From JAWLHA01 sp041690535 (GTDB lineage: Bacteria; Pseudomonadota; Gammaproteobacteria; Thiohalomonadales; Thiohalomonadaceae): a stretch of DNA of 34,304 nt. Made by a program: the position numbers and the translations under genes. Shown here piece by piece: positions 1-7,787 of this stretch. Every line of letters starts with the position of its first letter. Positions within the stretch are counted from its first letter, which is position 1. The notes beneath the pieces are model-generated. The model was not told the DNA's origin, searched no databases, and worked only from the letters and a program-made list of their open reading frames with translations. The stretch lies in the NCBI GenBank assembly GCA_041690535.1, contig JAWLHA010000050.1, positions 1-34,304 of the forward strand, in the 5' to 3' direction.

Positions 1-481
1 TCTCATCAGCCGGCTGTACGGTGTCGAAGGGCGAGTCAGGCAAGCCTCGGCGCAAGAGCGCCACCAAGTGCGCCAGGAAAGGGCCCGACCGATCCTCGAG
101 GAAATCAGGGCTTGGCTCGAGAGGACCCGGCCCGAAGTCCCTCCCGCAACAGCCCTCGGAAAGGCGTTGACCTATCTCCACAATCAGTGGGAGAGCCTGA
201 TCCACTACCTGGACGACGGCCGACTGGAAATCGACAATAACGCCACCGAGCGGACCATCCGTCCCTTCGTGATAGGTCGGCGCAACTGGTTGTTCTCGGC
301 TACGGTCGAAGGGGCCAAGGCGTCGGCAAACCTCTACAGTCTGATCGAAACCGCCAAGGCCAACGGCCACGAGCCCTACGCCTACCTGTGTCATCTTTTC
401 AAAGAGCTGCCCCGCGCCAAGTGCGCGGAGGACATTGAAAAACTGCTCCCCTACAGCCTTTCGCCTGCGGACCTTACTTGA
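1..481 (+). CDS. IS66-family transposase, C-terminal part (5' truncated by window edge)
   Basis: This is the end of an IS66-type DDE transposase; the reading frame is open from base 2 and the N-terminal part lies outside the window. A GTG at 68 is internal and not the true start. Recognisable IS66 features are the segment around YLHNQWESLIHYLDDGRLEI, followed by DNNATERTIRPFVIGRRNW, which carries the conserved N-N-x-x-E-R-x-I-R-P block containing the last catalytic Glu, and the short C-terminal helical tail. The stop TGA is at 479-481, 20 bases before an IS66-like terminal repeat. The product would catalyse cut-and-paste transposition together with small accessory proteins encoded upstream. 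Whether the element is intact cannot be judged. Family assignment is confident. Confidence 0.9.
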   Translation, partial: LISRLYGVEGRVRQASAQERHQVRQERARPILEEIRAWLERTRPEVPPATALGKALTYLHNQWESLIHYLDDGRLEIDNNATERTIRPFVIGRRNWLFSATVEGAKASANLYSLIETAKANGHEPYAYLCHLFKELPRAKCAEDIEKLLPYSLSPADLT

Positions 482-501
482 TTATCCGAGCGCCTAGAAG
501 G

Positions 502-523
502 GTGGGGTTAATTGGGCGCTTAC
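502..523. repeat. IS66-type right terminal inverted repeat
   Basis: The 22 bases here read, on the opposite strand, GTAAGCGCCCAATTAACCCC plus AC, which has the GTAAGC start and overall form of IS66-family terminal repeats. It lies just after the transposase stop, as expected for the right end. The adjacent 8 bases (524-531, ggagtagt) would be one copy of the target duplication; the other copy is outside the window. Confidence 0.75.
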
Positions 524-790
524 GGAGTAGTTACATCCAATGAAAGATTTGCCGTCCTGTCGCCACATCACCTGGCGATGGGCACCCTCCAAAGCCCTCA
601 CCCTGCGGCAGGTAATCTATACTCCTAAACGTAAGTGAGCGGGCTCGCCGAACGGGCACCTTGTGGATCGGGTCACAACAAGCAGGGCGCTCGCCTGTCA
701 CACTGTCTCGGTGTTTCCTGGAACTCGGCGGAATCACTTTTCGGTTCCGGCGCTTGGATTGCGCCGGCCACTCCGGAGCGGGGGTATTCG
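524..790. other. Leader region upstream of slt
   Basis: No convincing gene is seen between the IS66 end and slt. A TATACT hexamer at 618-623 could be a -10 box, but no good -35 is seen at the right distance. A 7-bp hairpin (ccggcgc at 747-753, gcgccgg at 761-767) sits 23 bases upstream of the slt start and may affect its translation. Upstream in-frame codons extend the slt frame to 635, but they read as non-coding. Confidence 0.4.
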
Positions 791-2797
791 ATGTCTCGAA
801 CGAACCTGTCGGCTGCCAACCTCTTCCGTTGTCTTGCGGTGGCGGTGGCGGTGGTCACCAGCCCCCTCATTCAGGCCGACGAACAGCCCTCCCTGCTGGA
901 TCATCAACGCGCCCGGTTTAGCGAGGCCCGTGCTGCCCTGAATGCGGGCAACCTGGGACGGTTCGAGCAGTTGTCCGCGGAGCTCGAGAGTTACGCACTC
1001 TATCCCTACCTGCGGTATTGGTGGCTGCAAAGAAATCTTGGGCGGGTCGATCCGGCAGAGATTCGCGCCTTCTTGCAGGTGCATGAGGGGACGCCTCTGG
1101 AAGGGCGCCTGCGCAGCGCCTGGCTGGCGCGACTGGCACGGAAGGGGGCGTGGACCGATTACCTGAAGGACTATCGCGATGTGGGCAGCACGGAATTGGC
1201 GTGTCACTACGTCCATGCAAAACTGAGGAGCGACCAGCGCGAGGAGGTTTGGGAGGAGATCGAGCGCCTCTGGCTGGTGGGGCAATCTCAGCCCGATGCG
1301 TGCGACCCGGCCTTCAAGGCATGGCGCGAAGCGGGACGGATGTCCCGCAGCGCGGTGATCGCCCGCATCGGTCTCGCCATGGAGGCGAATCAACTGGGGC
1401 TGGCGAGCTATCTCGCACGGTTTCTTCCGGAGGAAGAACGGCCCTGGGTCCGGCGCTGGCAGGCGGTGCATCGTGCCCCTGAAGCGGAACTCAAACGGCT
1501 GAAAGGTGACACGCCCGAGTGGTCGGCCCGGCTGTTCTCCTATGGGGTTGGCCGTCTGGCTGGACTGAGTCCCTCGGCCGCCGAGCAGATCCTGCGCAGT
1601 CGCGGCGACGCCTTCGACCTTGCAGAGGGGGAGCGGGTGGTCAATGCCACGGCCATCGCCATCTCTGCGGCCCTGCGTCGGGAGCCGCAGGCCGGGGCGC
1701 TGCTCGGTAAACTGGCCGCGTCGACCGCTGAACGCGGCGTCCATGAGTGGCGCTTGCGCATGGCCCTGTGGGAGCAGGATTGGCCGGCGGTACTGGAGGC
1801 CGTCGATGGATTCGGTGGCGAGGATTCCGAGTGGCTCTACTGGCGCGCCCGTGCCCTCGAGGCGCTGGGGCGCGAGGAGGAGGCCCAGGTGGTCTATGCC
1901 CGGGCGTCCGACTGCCGCTGCTACTATGGATTTCTTGCCGCGGAGCGGATCGGAACGCTGGCGGTCACGACGCGGCCGCTCACCATCGAGGATGCAGCGC
2001 TTCGTGAGCTCGCGGCGCGGCCGGCGTTTGTTCGTGCCCGAGAGCTCCATCGGCTCGGGATGGCCACCGACGCTCGCCGGGAGTGGCGTGACGCCACGGC
2101 CGACCTCACCGAGGGGGAGTTGCAGGTTGCCGCCAAGCTTGCCGACAGCTGGGGGTGGCATTACCAAGCCATTCTGACCCTGGGGCGGACCGATACCCTG
2201 GACGACCTGGAACTTCGGTTCCCCATGCCTTTTCGGGCGGTGGTCAGCAGCGCCTCCTCGGACCGGGAGCTCGACATGGCCTATGTGTATGCAGTGATGC
2301 GCCAGGAGAGCGCCTTCTGGGTCGATGCCCGTTCGCCGGTCGGGGCGCTGGGCCTGATGCAATTGATGCCCTCGACGGCCCGAAACACGGCAAAGCGGAT
2401 CAGTCTCGCGGCCGATGGCGTCAGCGACATTCTCGATGTGGAGAACAATGTCAGCCTGGGAACTGCGTACCTGCGGTCCCTGCTCGACCAGTATGAGGGG
2501 AATTGGGTATTCACCCTCGCGGCCTACAATGCCGGTCCCCATCGGGTCCGCCGCTGGCGCCCGGAGGAGCGGGTGCTTCCGGCCGATGTCTGGATCGCCA
2601 ACATCCCTTTTCGGGAGACCCGCAACTACGTCCAGCGCACGCTCGCCTATCGCCTCATTTACGACTGGCGCCTGGGGCGTGAGCTGACCCCCCTGTCGGC
2701 CTACCTGGAAGATATCGGGCCGGTCGCGCCGGTGCGACAAGCCAGCGAAGAGGAGGGGCAGCGCGGGGCTGAAAGCGTCACCGAACAGAGCGGGTGA
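791..2797 (+). CDS. slt: Soluble lytic murein transglycosylase (Slt70-like)
   Basis: This periplasmic enzyme cleaves peptidoglycan glycan strands between MurNAc and GlcNAc with formation of 1,6-anhydroMurNAc. The chosen ATG at 791 gives 668 residues, close to E. coli Slt70, and is preceded by a GGAG/GGGGG stretch. The frame could extend to 635 but that part is not protein-like. Residues 1-30 form a signal peptide (hydrophobic run LAVAVAVVTSPLI). Residues about 35-480 are the helical superhelix (U and L domains). The C-terminal catalytic domain begins near 490 and contains the family-1 signature VMRQESAFW with catalytic Glu506, followed by GALGLMQLMPSTA and AAYNAGPHRVRRW. The gene stands alone and its products feed cell-wall recycling, in which mpl at 32054 also acts. 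Confidence 0.95.
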   Translation: MSRTNLSAANLFRCLAVAVAVVTSPLIQADEQPSLLDHQRARFSEARAALNAGNLGRFEQLSAELESYALYPYLRYWWLQRNLGRVDPAEIRAFLQVHEGTPLEGRLRSAWLARLARKGAWTDYLKDYRDVGSTELACHYVHAKLRSDQREEVWEEIERLWLVGQSQPDACDPAFKAWREAGRMSRSAVIARIGLAMEANQLGLASYLARFLPEEERPWVRRWQAVHRAPEAELKRLKGDTPEWSARLFSYGVGRLAGLSPSAAEQILRSRGDAFDLAEGERVVNATAIAISAALRREPQAGALLGKLAASTAERGVHEWRLRMALWEQDWPAVLEAVDGFGGEDSEWLYWRARALEALGREEEAQVVYARASDCRCYYGFLAAERIGTLAVTTRPLTIEDAALRELAARPAFVRARELHRLGMATDARREWRDATADLTEGELQVAAKLADSWGWHYQAILTLGRTDTLDDLELRFPMPFRAVVSSASSDRELDMAYVYAVMRQESAFWVDARSPVGALGLMQLMPSTARNTAKRISLAADGVSDILDVENNVSLGTAYLRSLLDQYEGNWVFTLAAYNAGPHRVRRWRPEERVLPADVWIANIPFRETRNYVQRTLAYRLIYDWRLGRELTPLSAYLEDIGPVAPVRQASEEEGQRGAESVTEQSG

Positions 2798-3143
2798 GGC
2801 CCTGCCTGGCTGCGCCCGCCCCATTTGCTCCCCGGCAAGCGCGCCACCTCGGATGTTTGTGAAAAGCCACCGGATGGCAGGACGGGGGAGGCCTGCCGGC
2901 CTCAAACCGACATACGGAAACGCCTTGAATGCATCCCCGTAGGCTCGAGGGCCAACTCCCACAGCCTTTGCGCAACTTCAAGAGGTAGCGTTCAGCTGGG
3001 CCTCTCGGCTTCGAATAGGTGAGTCTGCATCGCGGAGAGAGTAGGATCGGGAAAACCCGACACGGTGGCGGCGCTCGCCTCTCCGCCCCTGTCGGCGAAC
3101 CCGATGCGAGGCCGCCGGGCCCCTTCACTGCCAAGGAAATTCC
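2798..3143. other. Intergenic region between slt and HDOD gene
   Basis: No protein-like reading frame is seen in these 346 bases. At 2931-2950 lies gcatccccgtaggctcgagg, close to gcatccctgtacgctcggcg at 21018-21037 and, in reverse orientation, to 17555-17572. It looks like a decayed member of a short dispersed intergenic repeat. No strong promoter or terminator could be picked out. Confidence 0.35.
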
Positions 3144-3986
3144 ATGCCGATCGACTTAAAGGAACTCGTTCGCGATGCCGGTGAGCTGGTCTCCTTCCCG
3201 GAGGTCTACCAACGTGTCGCAGCGGTCATCGACGACCCGCGAACCTCCGCCGCCGATGTGGCCGCCATCATCGGACAGGACCCCGCCCTCACGGTCCGCC
3301 TCCTGCGCATTGCAAACAGCCCCCTCCACGGACTTTCGGGCAAGGTGGACTCCGTGGTGCGGGCGATCTCGGTGATGGGGTTGCAGCGGTTGCGCGAGCT
3401 GGTGCTCGCCAGCTCCGCCAGCACGGTGCTGACGGGCATCCCCAACGAGATGTTCGTGATCGAAGACTTCTGGCAGCACAGCATCTACTGCGGGCTCGCC
3501 GCACAGTACCTGGCCGAGTACAAGGGGATTGGGGCTGACTTCATCTTCGTGGCCGGCCTGTTGCACGACATCGGTCAGCTGGTGCTGTTCAACCGTTTTC
3601 CCGGCCAGGTGCAGGTGGCGCTCGAACTCTCCATGCATCCGGACGAGGGTCTGGAGATGTATCAGGCAGAGCGCAAGGTGTTCGGTTTCGATCATGCGCA
3701 GCTTGGGGGAGAACTCCTTTGCGCCTGGCATCTGCCTGTGCGCCTGCAGGAGTGCGTCCGGTATCACCACGATCCCGCGGGGGCCGAATCCTATCCGGTG
3801 GAAGCCGCCATCGTGCATATCGCCAACGCCGTGGCCAACATGGTGGCGCTCGGTGAAATCACGGCGGAGCGCATCGACCCGAGAGCCTGGGCCATCACGG
3901 GATTGGAGTGGGGCGTTATCGATGGGACGGTGCAGGATGCGGAGGCGCGCATCTCTCAGGTTCGGGCCGAACTCGGCTTGGGCTGA
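3144..3986 (+). CDS. HDOD domain signalling protein
   Basis: A 280-residue cytosolic protein consisting essentially of one HDOD domain, the non-catalytic relative of HD phosphohydrolases used as a regulatory scaffold in many proteobacteria. The N-terminal region (SFPEVYQRVAAVIDDPRTSA, IIGQDPALTVRLLRIANSP, AISVMGLQRLRELVL) is the classic HDOD helical block. The HD pair survives in GLLHDIGQLVLF near residues 138-149, followed by FDHAQLGGELLCAWHLP and YHHDP. No receiver, GGDEF or EAL domain is attached. The ATG at 3144 is preceded by AAGGA. The family is often linked to motility or c-di-GMP control. The specific partner is unknown; nearby genes give no direct operon clue. Confidence 0.85.
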   Translation: MPIDLKELVRDAGELVSFPEVYQRVAAVIDDPRTSAADVAAIIGQDPALTVRLLRIANSPLHGLSGKVDSVVRAISVMGLQRLRELVLASSASTVLTGIPNEMFVIEDFWQHSIYCGLAAQYLAEYKGIGADFIFVAGLLHDIGQLVLFNRFPGQVQVALELSMHPDEGLEMYQAERKVFGFDHAQLGGELLCAWHLPVRLQECVRYHHDPAGAESYPVEAAIVHIANAVANMVALGEITAERIDPRAWAITGLEWGVIDGTVQDAEARISQVRAELGLG

Positions 3987-4154
3987 GCCGGTCGGCTGTT
4001 CGCTCTGGCTCCCTTCCGGCGGTGTAAGAACAACCCGGACACAACCCGCGCCCCCTGGATCCGGCGCCGTACCGTAGTGAGTTTCTTTGACGCGGATCAC
4101 ACTCTCTTCTTTCACGCGCCTATTGAACGGCGGCTGTAATTACTTGCGACTACA

Positions 4155-4344
4155 CTAGAGCACCGAACAGATAAATCCGAGGCGCCCAACACGTAGGGTG
4201 GATAAGCGCAGCGCATCCACCGTGCGGCGTCGAATGGGTGGATGCGCTGCGCTTATCCACCCTACCTCGGTTCGCTGCCCCCGCCCCTGCGGCGTAACTT
4301 GGCTGCGATTGGCGATCTTTCGGTTTACCTGTTCGGTGCTCTAG
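4155..4344. repeat. 190-bp nested palindromic element (MITE/REP-like)
   Basis: Outer arms: ctagagcaccgaacag at 4155-4170 (continuing to 4180) and its inverse ending ctgttcggtgctctag at 4329-4344, about 25 bp each with three mismatches or indels. Inner arms: a perfect 29-bp inverted repeat (4193-4221 against 4237-4265) built on gtagggtggataagcgcagc, with a 15-base loop. The inner motif resembles the GGATAAGCGCAGCGCATCC repeats frequent in gamma- and betaproteobacterial intergenic DNA; the outer pair makes the whole look like a repeat inserted into, or carried by, another palindromic element. It ends in CTAG on both sides. Confidence 0.8.
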
Positions 4345-4379
4345 CCCGGATCCCGGATGGAGCGCAGCGGGAACCGGGG
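4344..4379. repeat. REP-like hairpin
   Basis: An imperfect inverted repeat pairs gcccggatcccg (4344-4355) with cgggaaccgggg (4368-4379) around a 12-base loop that includes gatggagcgcag. The motif resembles common proteobacterial repeats of the form CCCGGAT..GGAGCGCAGCGGG..CCGGG. It directly abuts the 190-bp palindrome. Confidence 0.55.
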
Positions 4380-4479
4380 GCAAGGGTGTCACAGCCGGAC
4401 AAGGCCCCACCCCCTCCAGGGGCTCACGCTCCGGAACACTCATTCAGCAACCGGTCAATGGGAGATTCACCGCACCGCC

Positions 4480-5160
4480 ATGTCACGCGCAGACGAAGAA
4501 GAAAACCAGAACGATATCGAAGAGCTGATCCTGAAGGAGAGTATTGTCAGCGCCACCGGTTTGCGCGCCGATACGCTCCAGGTAGGCATCAAAGGGGACC
4601 CCTCGCTGCGCGAGACGGCCGCCTACCGGCCGAAGTACCGCAACATCATGGATGAACTTTTCGGCGAGATCGAACCGCACCTGCAGGATCTCCTGCTCAA
4701 CCGTGGCACCTATCGGCTGTATATCGGATTCAACAGTGCCGAGGTGAGGACGAGTTCGGTGTTTGATCCGTTGCGCGAGGAGACCCACGCGGCCGATCGC
4801 TTTGTGGACGCAAGATATGTGGAACGCCACTTCCCTCAGCTGCCTTATGAAGACAAGGTCCAGTTGATGCGCAGCATTTACGAGGGGTTGATGCAGCACC
4901 CGGTCTATGCACGCTTGCCGGGCTACTGGCGCAGCATCTTCGCTCGGCGACACGCCTCCTGGCAGCCCATGAAACAGGAGCAGATCCCCGTAATCATGTC
5001 CACCCTGCAGGTGTTGCGGGAAATGCCGGATTACTACTTGCGTAGTGTGACCGTCTGCGTGGTGCAGGATCTGGTGCGCCTGCAATTCAATTGCGACGGA
5101 ACGCAACTGGTCAGTGCAGGCAACTACAAAAAGTTCCTTGAGGAGAATTTCCCGGCGTAG
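4480..5160 (+). CDS. Conserved-looking protein of unknown function, 226 aa
   Basis: I do not recognise the family. From ATG 4480 the protein is 226 residues, soluble and mildly acidic, with no signal peptide or membrane segment. The N-terminus is very acidic (MSRADEEENQNDIEELILKE); the middle holds AAYRPKYRNIMDELFGEIEP and YRLYIGFNSAEVRTSSVFDP; the rest looks helical, with YVERHFPQLPYEDKVQLMRS, LPGYWRSIFARRHASWQPMK and a C-terminal YYLRSVTVCVVQDLVRLQF. Codon use matches its neighbours, so it is likely real. The start could be further upstream in frame (4357), but that would run into the repeat. It stands alone, convergent with the SDR gene. A GGGAG at 4460-4464 is rather far from the start. 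Confidence 0.75.
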   Translation: MSRADEEENQNDIEELILKESIVSATGLRADTLQVGIKGDPSLRETAAYRPKYRNIMDELFGEIEPHLQDLLLNRGTYRLYIGFNSAEVRTSSVFDPLREETHAADRFVDARYVERHFPQLPYEDKVQLMRSIYEGLMQHPVYARLPGYWRSIFARRHASWQPMKQEQIPVIMSTLQVLREMPDYYLRSVTVCVVQDLVRLQFNCDGTQLVSAGNYKKFLEENFPA

Positions 5161-5204
5161 CGGCGGAGTACCCGGGCGCGGGCTGTTTTGGCCGGCGCGA
5201 ACGT

Positions 5205-5966
5205 TCACTCCACGTAGATCATCTTCCGGGTCATCCCTCCATCGGCCACGAAGTTCTGGCCGGTGACGAAGCCGGCCTTCTCCGAGGCGAGGAACAGTAC
5301 CAGCGCGGCGATGTCTTCGGGCCGACCCACCCGCCCAACGGGGTGCTGACGGTGATCCGCGTCGCTCAGCACCGGCACTTGCCGTGCGCTCTGCTTTTTC
5401 CAGTCGCGCACCTCGATCCAGCCGGGGCTGATGCCATTGACGCGCACCTCCGGTCCGAGGCTAATGGCGAGCGCGCAAGTCAAGGCATTGAGGCCCCCTT
5501 TTGAGGCCGAGTAGGCCTCGGTGTCGGGTTCCGACATCAGTGCCCGGGTGGAGCTGATATTGACGATGCTGCCGCGGCTCTTTCGCAACTGGGGTGCTGC
5601 GTGCTTGCTGCAGAGAAACGGTCCGGTGAGGTTGACCCCGAGCACTGTGTTCCACTCCCGGACGCTCAACTCTGTCACCGGCTTGTTGCACATGATTGCT
5701 GCGTTGTTGACCAGCAGATCCAGCTGGCCGAACTGCGCATGCACGCGCTCCATCAACCGGGCCACTTCCCCCTCTTCCGCCACATCCGTCTGGAAGAAAC
5801 GCGCCTCGCCGAGCTTCCTTAGCTCCTCTTGCGCCTCTTCTCCGGCCTGCTCGTCCACCTCGGCAATGGCCACCGCGAACCCCTCCTCGACAAGAGCTTT
5901 TGCGGTAGCTTTGCCGATCCCCTGTCCGGCACCGGTGATGATGGCGACCCGTCGTTCTCGCATCAT
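5205..5966 (-). CDS. Short-chain dehydrogenase/reductase (SDR), 253 aa
   Basis: A classical SDR: NAD(P)-binding TGAGQGIG at residues 11-18, the NNAA motif at 87-90, catalytic Ser at about 138-139, and YSASK with Tyr152 and Lys156. The C-terminal PGWIEVRDWKK and VTGQNFVADGGMTRKM are typical of the subgroup resembling 3-oxoacyl-ACP reductase and glucose dehydrogenase. An Ala-Glu pair (AIAEVDEQ) follows beta strand 2, where an acidic residue usually favours NAD(H), though this is only suggestive. Length is normal. Substrate cannot be told from sequence. It is divergent from the small protein at 6066 with about 100 bases between them. Confidence 0.9.
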   Translation of the reverse strand: MMRERRVAIITGAGQGIGKATAKALVEEGFAVAIAEVDEQAGEEAQEELRKLGEARFFQTDVAEEGEVARLMERVHAQFGQLDLLVNNAAIMCNKPVTELSVREWNTVLGVNLTGPFLCSKHAAPQLRKSRGSIVNISSTRALMSEPDTEAYSASKGGLNALTCALAISLGPEVRVNGISPGWIEVRDWKKQSARQVPVLSDADHRQHPVGRVGRPEDIAALVLFLASEKAGFVTGQNFVADGGMTRKMIYVE

Positions 5967-6065
5967 GATTTGCTTCTTTTCCGAGTTCCAGTGTCAGTTT
6001 CTCGCCCGTGCGCTAATTTTAGTGGTGGCGAGGTTGAGCGCAAACGTGGCCTGCGGAGGATGCCT

Positions 6066-6368
6066 ATGAACCGCACGCACATCTGGATGACTGCCGGGGC
6101 GGTGGCGCTTCTTGGCGGCATCGGCGCGGCCCACGTGGCCTTGGCGCCCCCCCCGGAGGTGGTCGCCACGCCACGGATCACGGGAGAGCCCTCGGAGCCC
6201 ATGCCATCCGAGCCGCTCCGGGGAGATCCGCGCGCGGCGCGGGTGGAGCGCGATAGCCAGCGAAACGCGGATCTCTACCGGCAACGGACGCACCGCCACG
6301 GGCCGGGCGAGGCCACGCCCTCCGGGCAAACTCAGATCCGCCCCTGGTGGATGCCGATGAACCAGTAA
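6066..6368 (+). CDS. Small membrane-anchored or exported protein, 100 aa
   Basis: No family is recognised. The start ATG at 6066 is preferred over the in-frame ATG at 6060 because GGAGG (6055-6059) lies 6 bases upstream of 6066 and abuts 6060. Residues 8-28 are hydrophobic (IWMTAGAVALLGGIGAAHVA) and act as an uncleaved anchor or signal peptide. The remainder is Pro/Arg-rich and probably disordered (PPPEVVATPRITGEPSEPMP), with a polar, charged middle and the terminus IRPWWMPMNQ. The strong ribosome site and composition support a real gene. Function unknown; probably periplasmic. Confidence 0.65.
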   Translation: MNRTHIWMTAGAVALLGGIGAAHVALAPPPEVVATPRITGEPSEPMPSEPLRGDPRAARVERDSQRNADLYRQRTHRHGPGEATPSGQTQIRPWWMPMNQ

Positions 6369-6605
6369 GTCCGTAACCCGCCACCTCCCTCCCTTCTGTG
6401 CCGCTTCCCCAGTGGGGGGCGGGGGCTCGTCCTGCGCAAGGCAAGGGACGGCCCGGGGCCGGTGTAATCCCCCGACCGCGCGTGATACCTCAGTGACCGG
6501 TTGCTCGGCGGTTTCCGGCGCAAGGGTTTTCTGCCCGGGGCGGAAGAACCCCGCTCGTGCGTGGTGTCCAACAGGCTAAGCTGCTCTTGCCCTCAGGTGG
6601 ATCCC

Positions 6606-7775
6606 ATGGCCCCATTCAGCGAACTTATCCAGGGTTGCCTGGCCGAATCGGAGCGCCTGCTGCTGGAGAACCTTACCCCTTACGGCATCATGGCGGCGGC
6701 GCCCACCCCTGAAGCCGAGGCGCGTAACTACACGCGCATCTTCGGCCGAGATGCGGCCATTTGCGCCCTCGGGATGGCGGTGACAGGCAAGCCGGCCCTG
6801 ATCGAGGGGGCCTCGGCCGGTCTGGTGACCCTGGCGGAGCACCAGGCCGATAATGGTCAGATCCCCAAGTATGTGGATCCCCTCTGTGCCGACTCGGACT
6901 TCTGGTACCTCGGCTGTATCGATGCCACCCTCTGGTGGCTCATTGCGGTCCACTTTATCGAGCGCCGTGGGGTTCGGCTCGAGCTCCAGGCCCCCATCAT
7001 CAGGGCCTTGGCGTGGCTGCGTTGTCAGGAACACCCGCGCTTGCTGCTGCTCCAGCAGAACGAAGCCAGCGACTGGGCCGACATCATGCCCCGTTCAGGC
7101 TTCGTGCTCTACACCAACGCCCTTTGGTACCACGTCAAGCGATTGTACGACCTGCCAGGGGCCGAGCAGACCAAATACCACTTCAACCACCTCTTCTACC
7201 CTTTCTCCCGGGAGGTGCCCGATTACCGCCGACTGCGCCTGTTGACCCACTATGTGCGCAAGCGCGCCAACCGCAGCGAGCTATACCTCAGCTTCGTCAA
7301 CTTCTCGTTCTGGGGAGAGGAGGGGGATGTGTTCGGCAATCTTCTGGCCATGCTCTTCAATTTGGCCAACGACGCCCCCTCCAACCGCATCGTGCACGCC
7401 CTGGAGCGGGAGCAGGTCGCTCAGCCTTACCCGATCAAGGCCGTCTGTTCACCCATTCGCCCGGAAGCGGCGTTGTGGCGGGAGTACATGGGGCGGCACC
7501 GACAGAATCTCGCCTGGCAGTATCATAATGGCGGCATCTGGCCGTTCATCGGGGGGTTTTGGGTCATCGCCCTGGTCCGCCTCGGGCGGGTGGGGCCGGC
7601 GCGCGCCGCGTTGGCGCAGCTGGCCGAGGCCAATGCGCGGTATGGGTGGGAGTTCAATGAGTGGTTTCACGGATGCACCGGTGAGCGCGGCGGCATGGCC
7701 AGGCAGTCCTGGAACGCCGCCATGTTTCTCCTGGCGGAGCACTCCCTCCGGGCAGGTTATCCCTTCAGGTTGTGA
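6606..7775 (+). CDS. Six-hairpin glycoside hydrolase (GH100 / amylo-alpha-1,6-glucosidase-like), 389 aa
   Basis: The protein belongs to the (alpha/alpha)6 glycosidases related to GH100 neutral invertases and to the C-terminal domain of glycogen debranching enzymes. Supporting motifs are NYTRIFGRDA (41-50), EASDWADIMPRSGFVLYTNA (153-172, carrying the candidate catalytic Asp pair of SDWAD), NLAWQYHNGGIWPFIGGFW (301-319) and EFNEWFHGCTGERGGMARQS (349-368, with a candidate acidic residue followed by the Q-x-W helix). No signal peptide, so cytosolic; sucrose or alpha-glucan hydrolysis is likely, but the choice between them is open. ATG 6606 has AGGTGG just upstream (6595-6600). The earlier in-frame start at 6501 lacks a site. 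The gene is monocistronic and convergent with DUF1631. Confidence 0.75.
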   Translation: MAPFSELIQGCLAESERLLLENLTPYGIMAAAPTPEAEARNYTRIFGRDAAICALGMAVTGKPALIEGASAGLVTLAEHQADNGQIPKYVDPLCADSDFWYLGCIDATLWWLIAVHFIERRGVRLELQAPIIRALAWLRCQEHPRLLLLQQNEASDWADIMPRSGFVLYTNALWYHVKRLYDLPGAEQTKYHFNHLFYPFSREVPDYRRLRLLTHYVRKRANRSELYLSFVNFSFWGEEGDVFGNLLAMLFNLANDAPSNRIVHALEREQVAQPYPIKAVCSPIRPEAALWREYMGRHRQNLAWQYHNGGIWPFIGGFWVIALVRLGRVGPARAALAQLAEANARYGWEFNEWFHGCTGERGGMARQSWNAAMFLLAEHSLRAGYPFRL

Positions 7776-7787
7776 GCCGCTGATGGC

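Larger units (their letters stand above)
3987..4479. other. Repeat-rich intergenic region
   Basis: The 493 bases between the HDOD gene and the next gene carry no credible coding frame. About half is taken up by a 190-bp nested palindrome (4155-4344), and immediately after it a second REP-like hairpin (4344-4379). Both are listed separately. The stretch 3987-4154 shows nothing recognisable. Confidence 0.6.

Noticed and set aside
734..2962. Long minus-strand frame (742 codons) over slt
   Set aside because: It is the mirror of slt in high-GC DNA; the plus strand has a full, recognisable Slt with its catalytic Glu.
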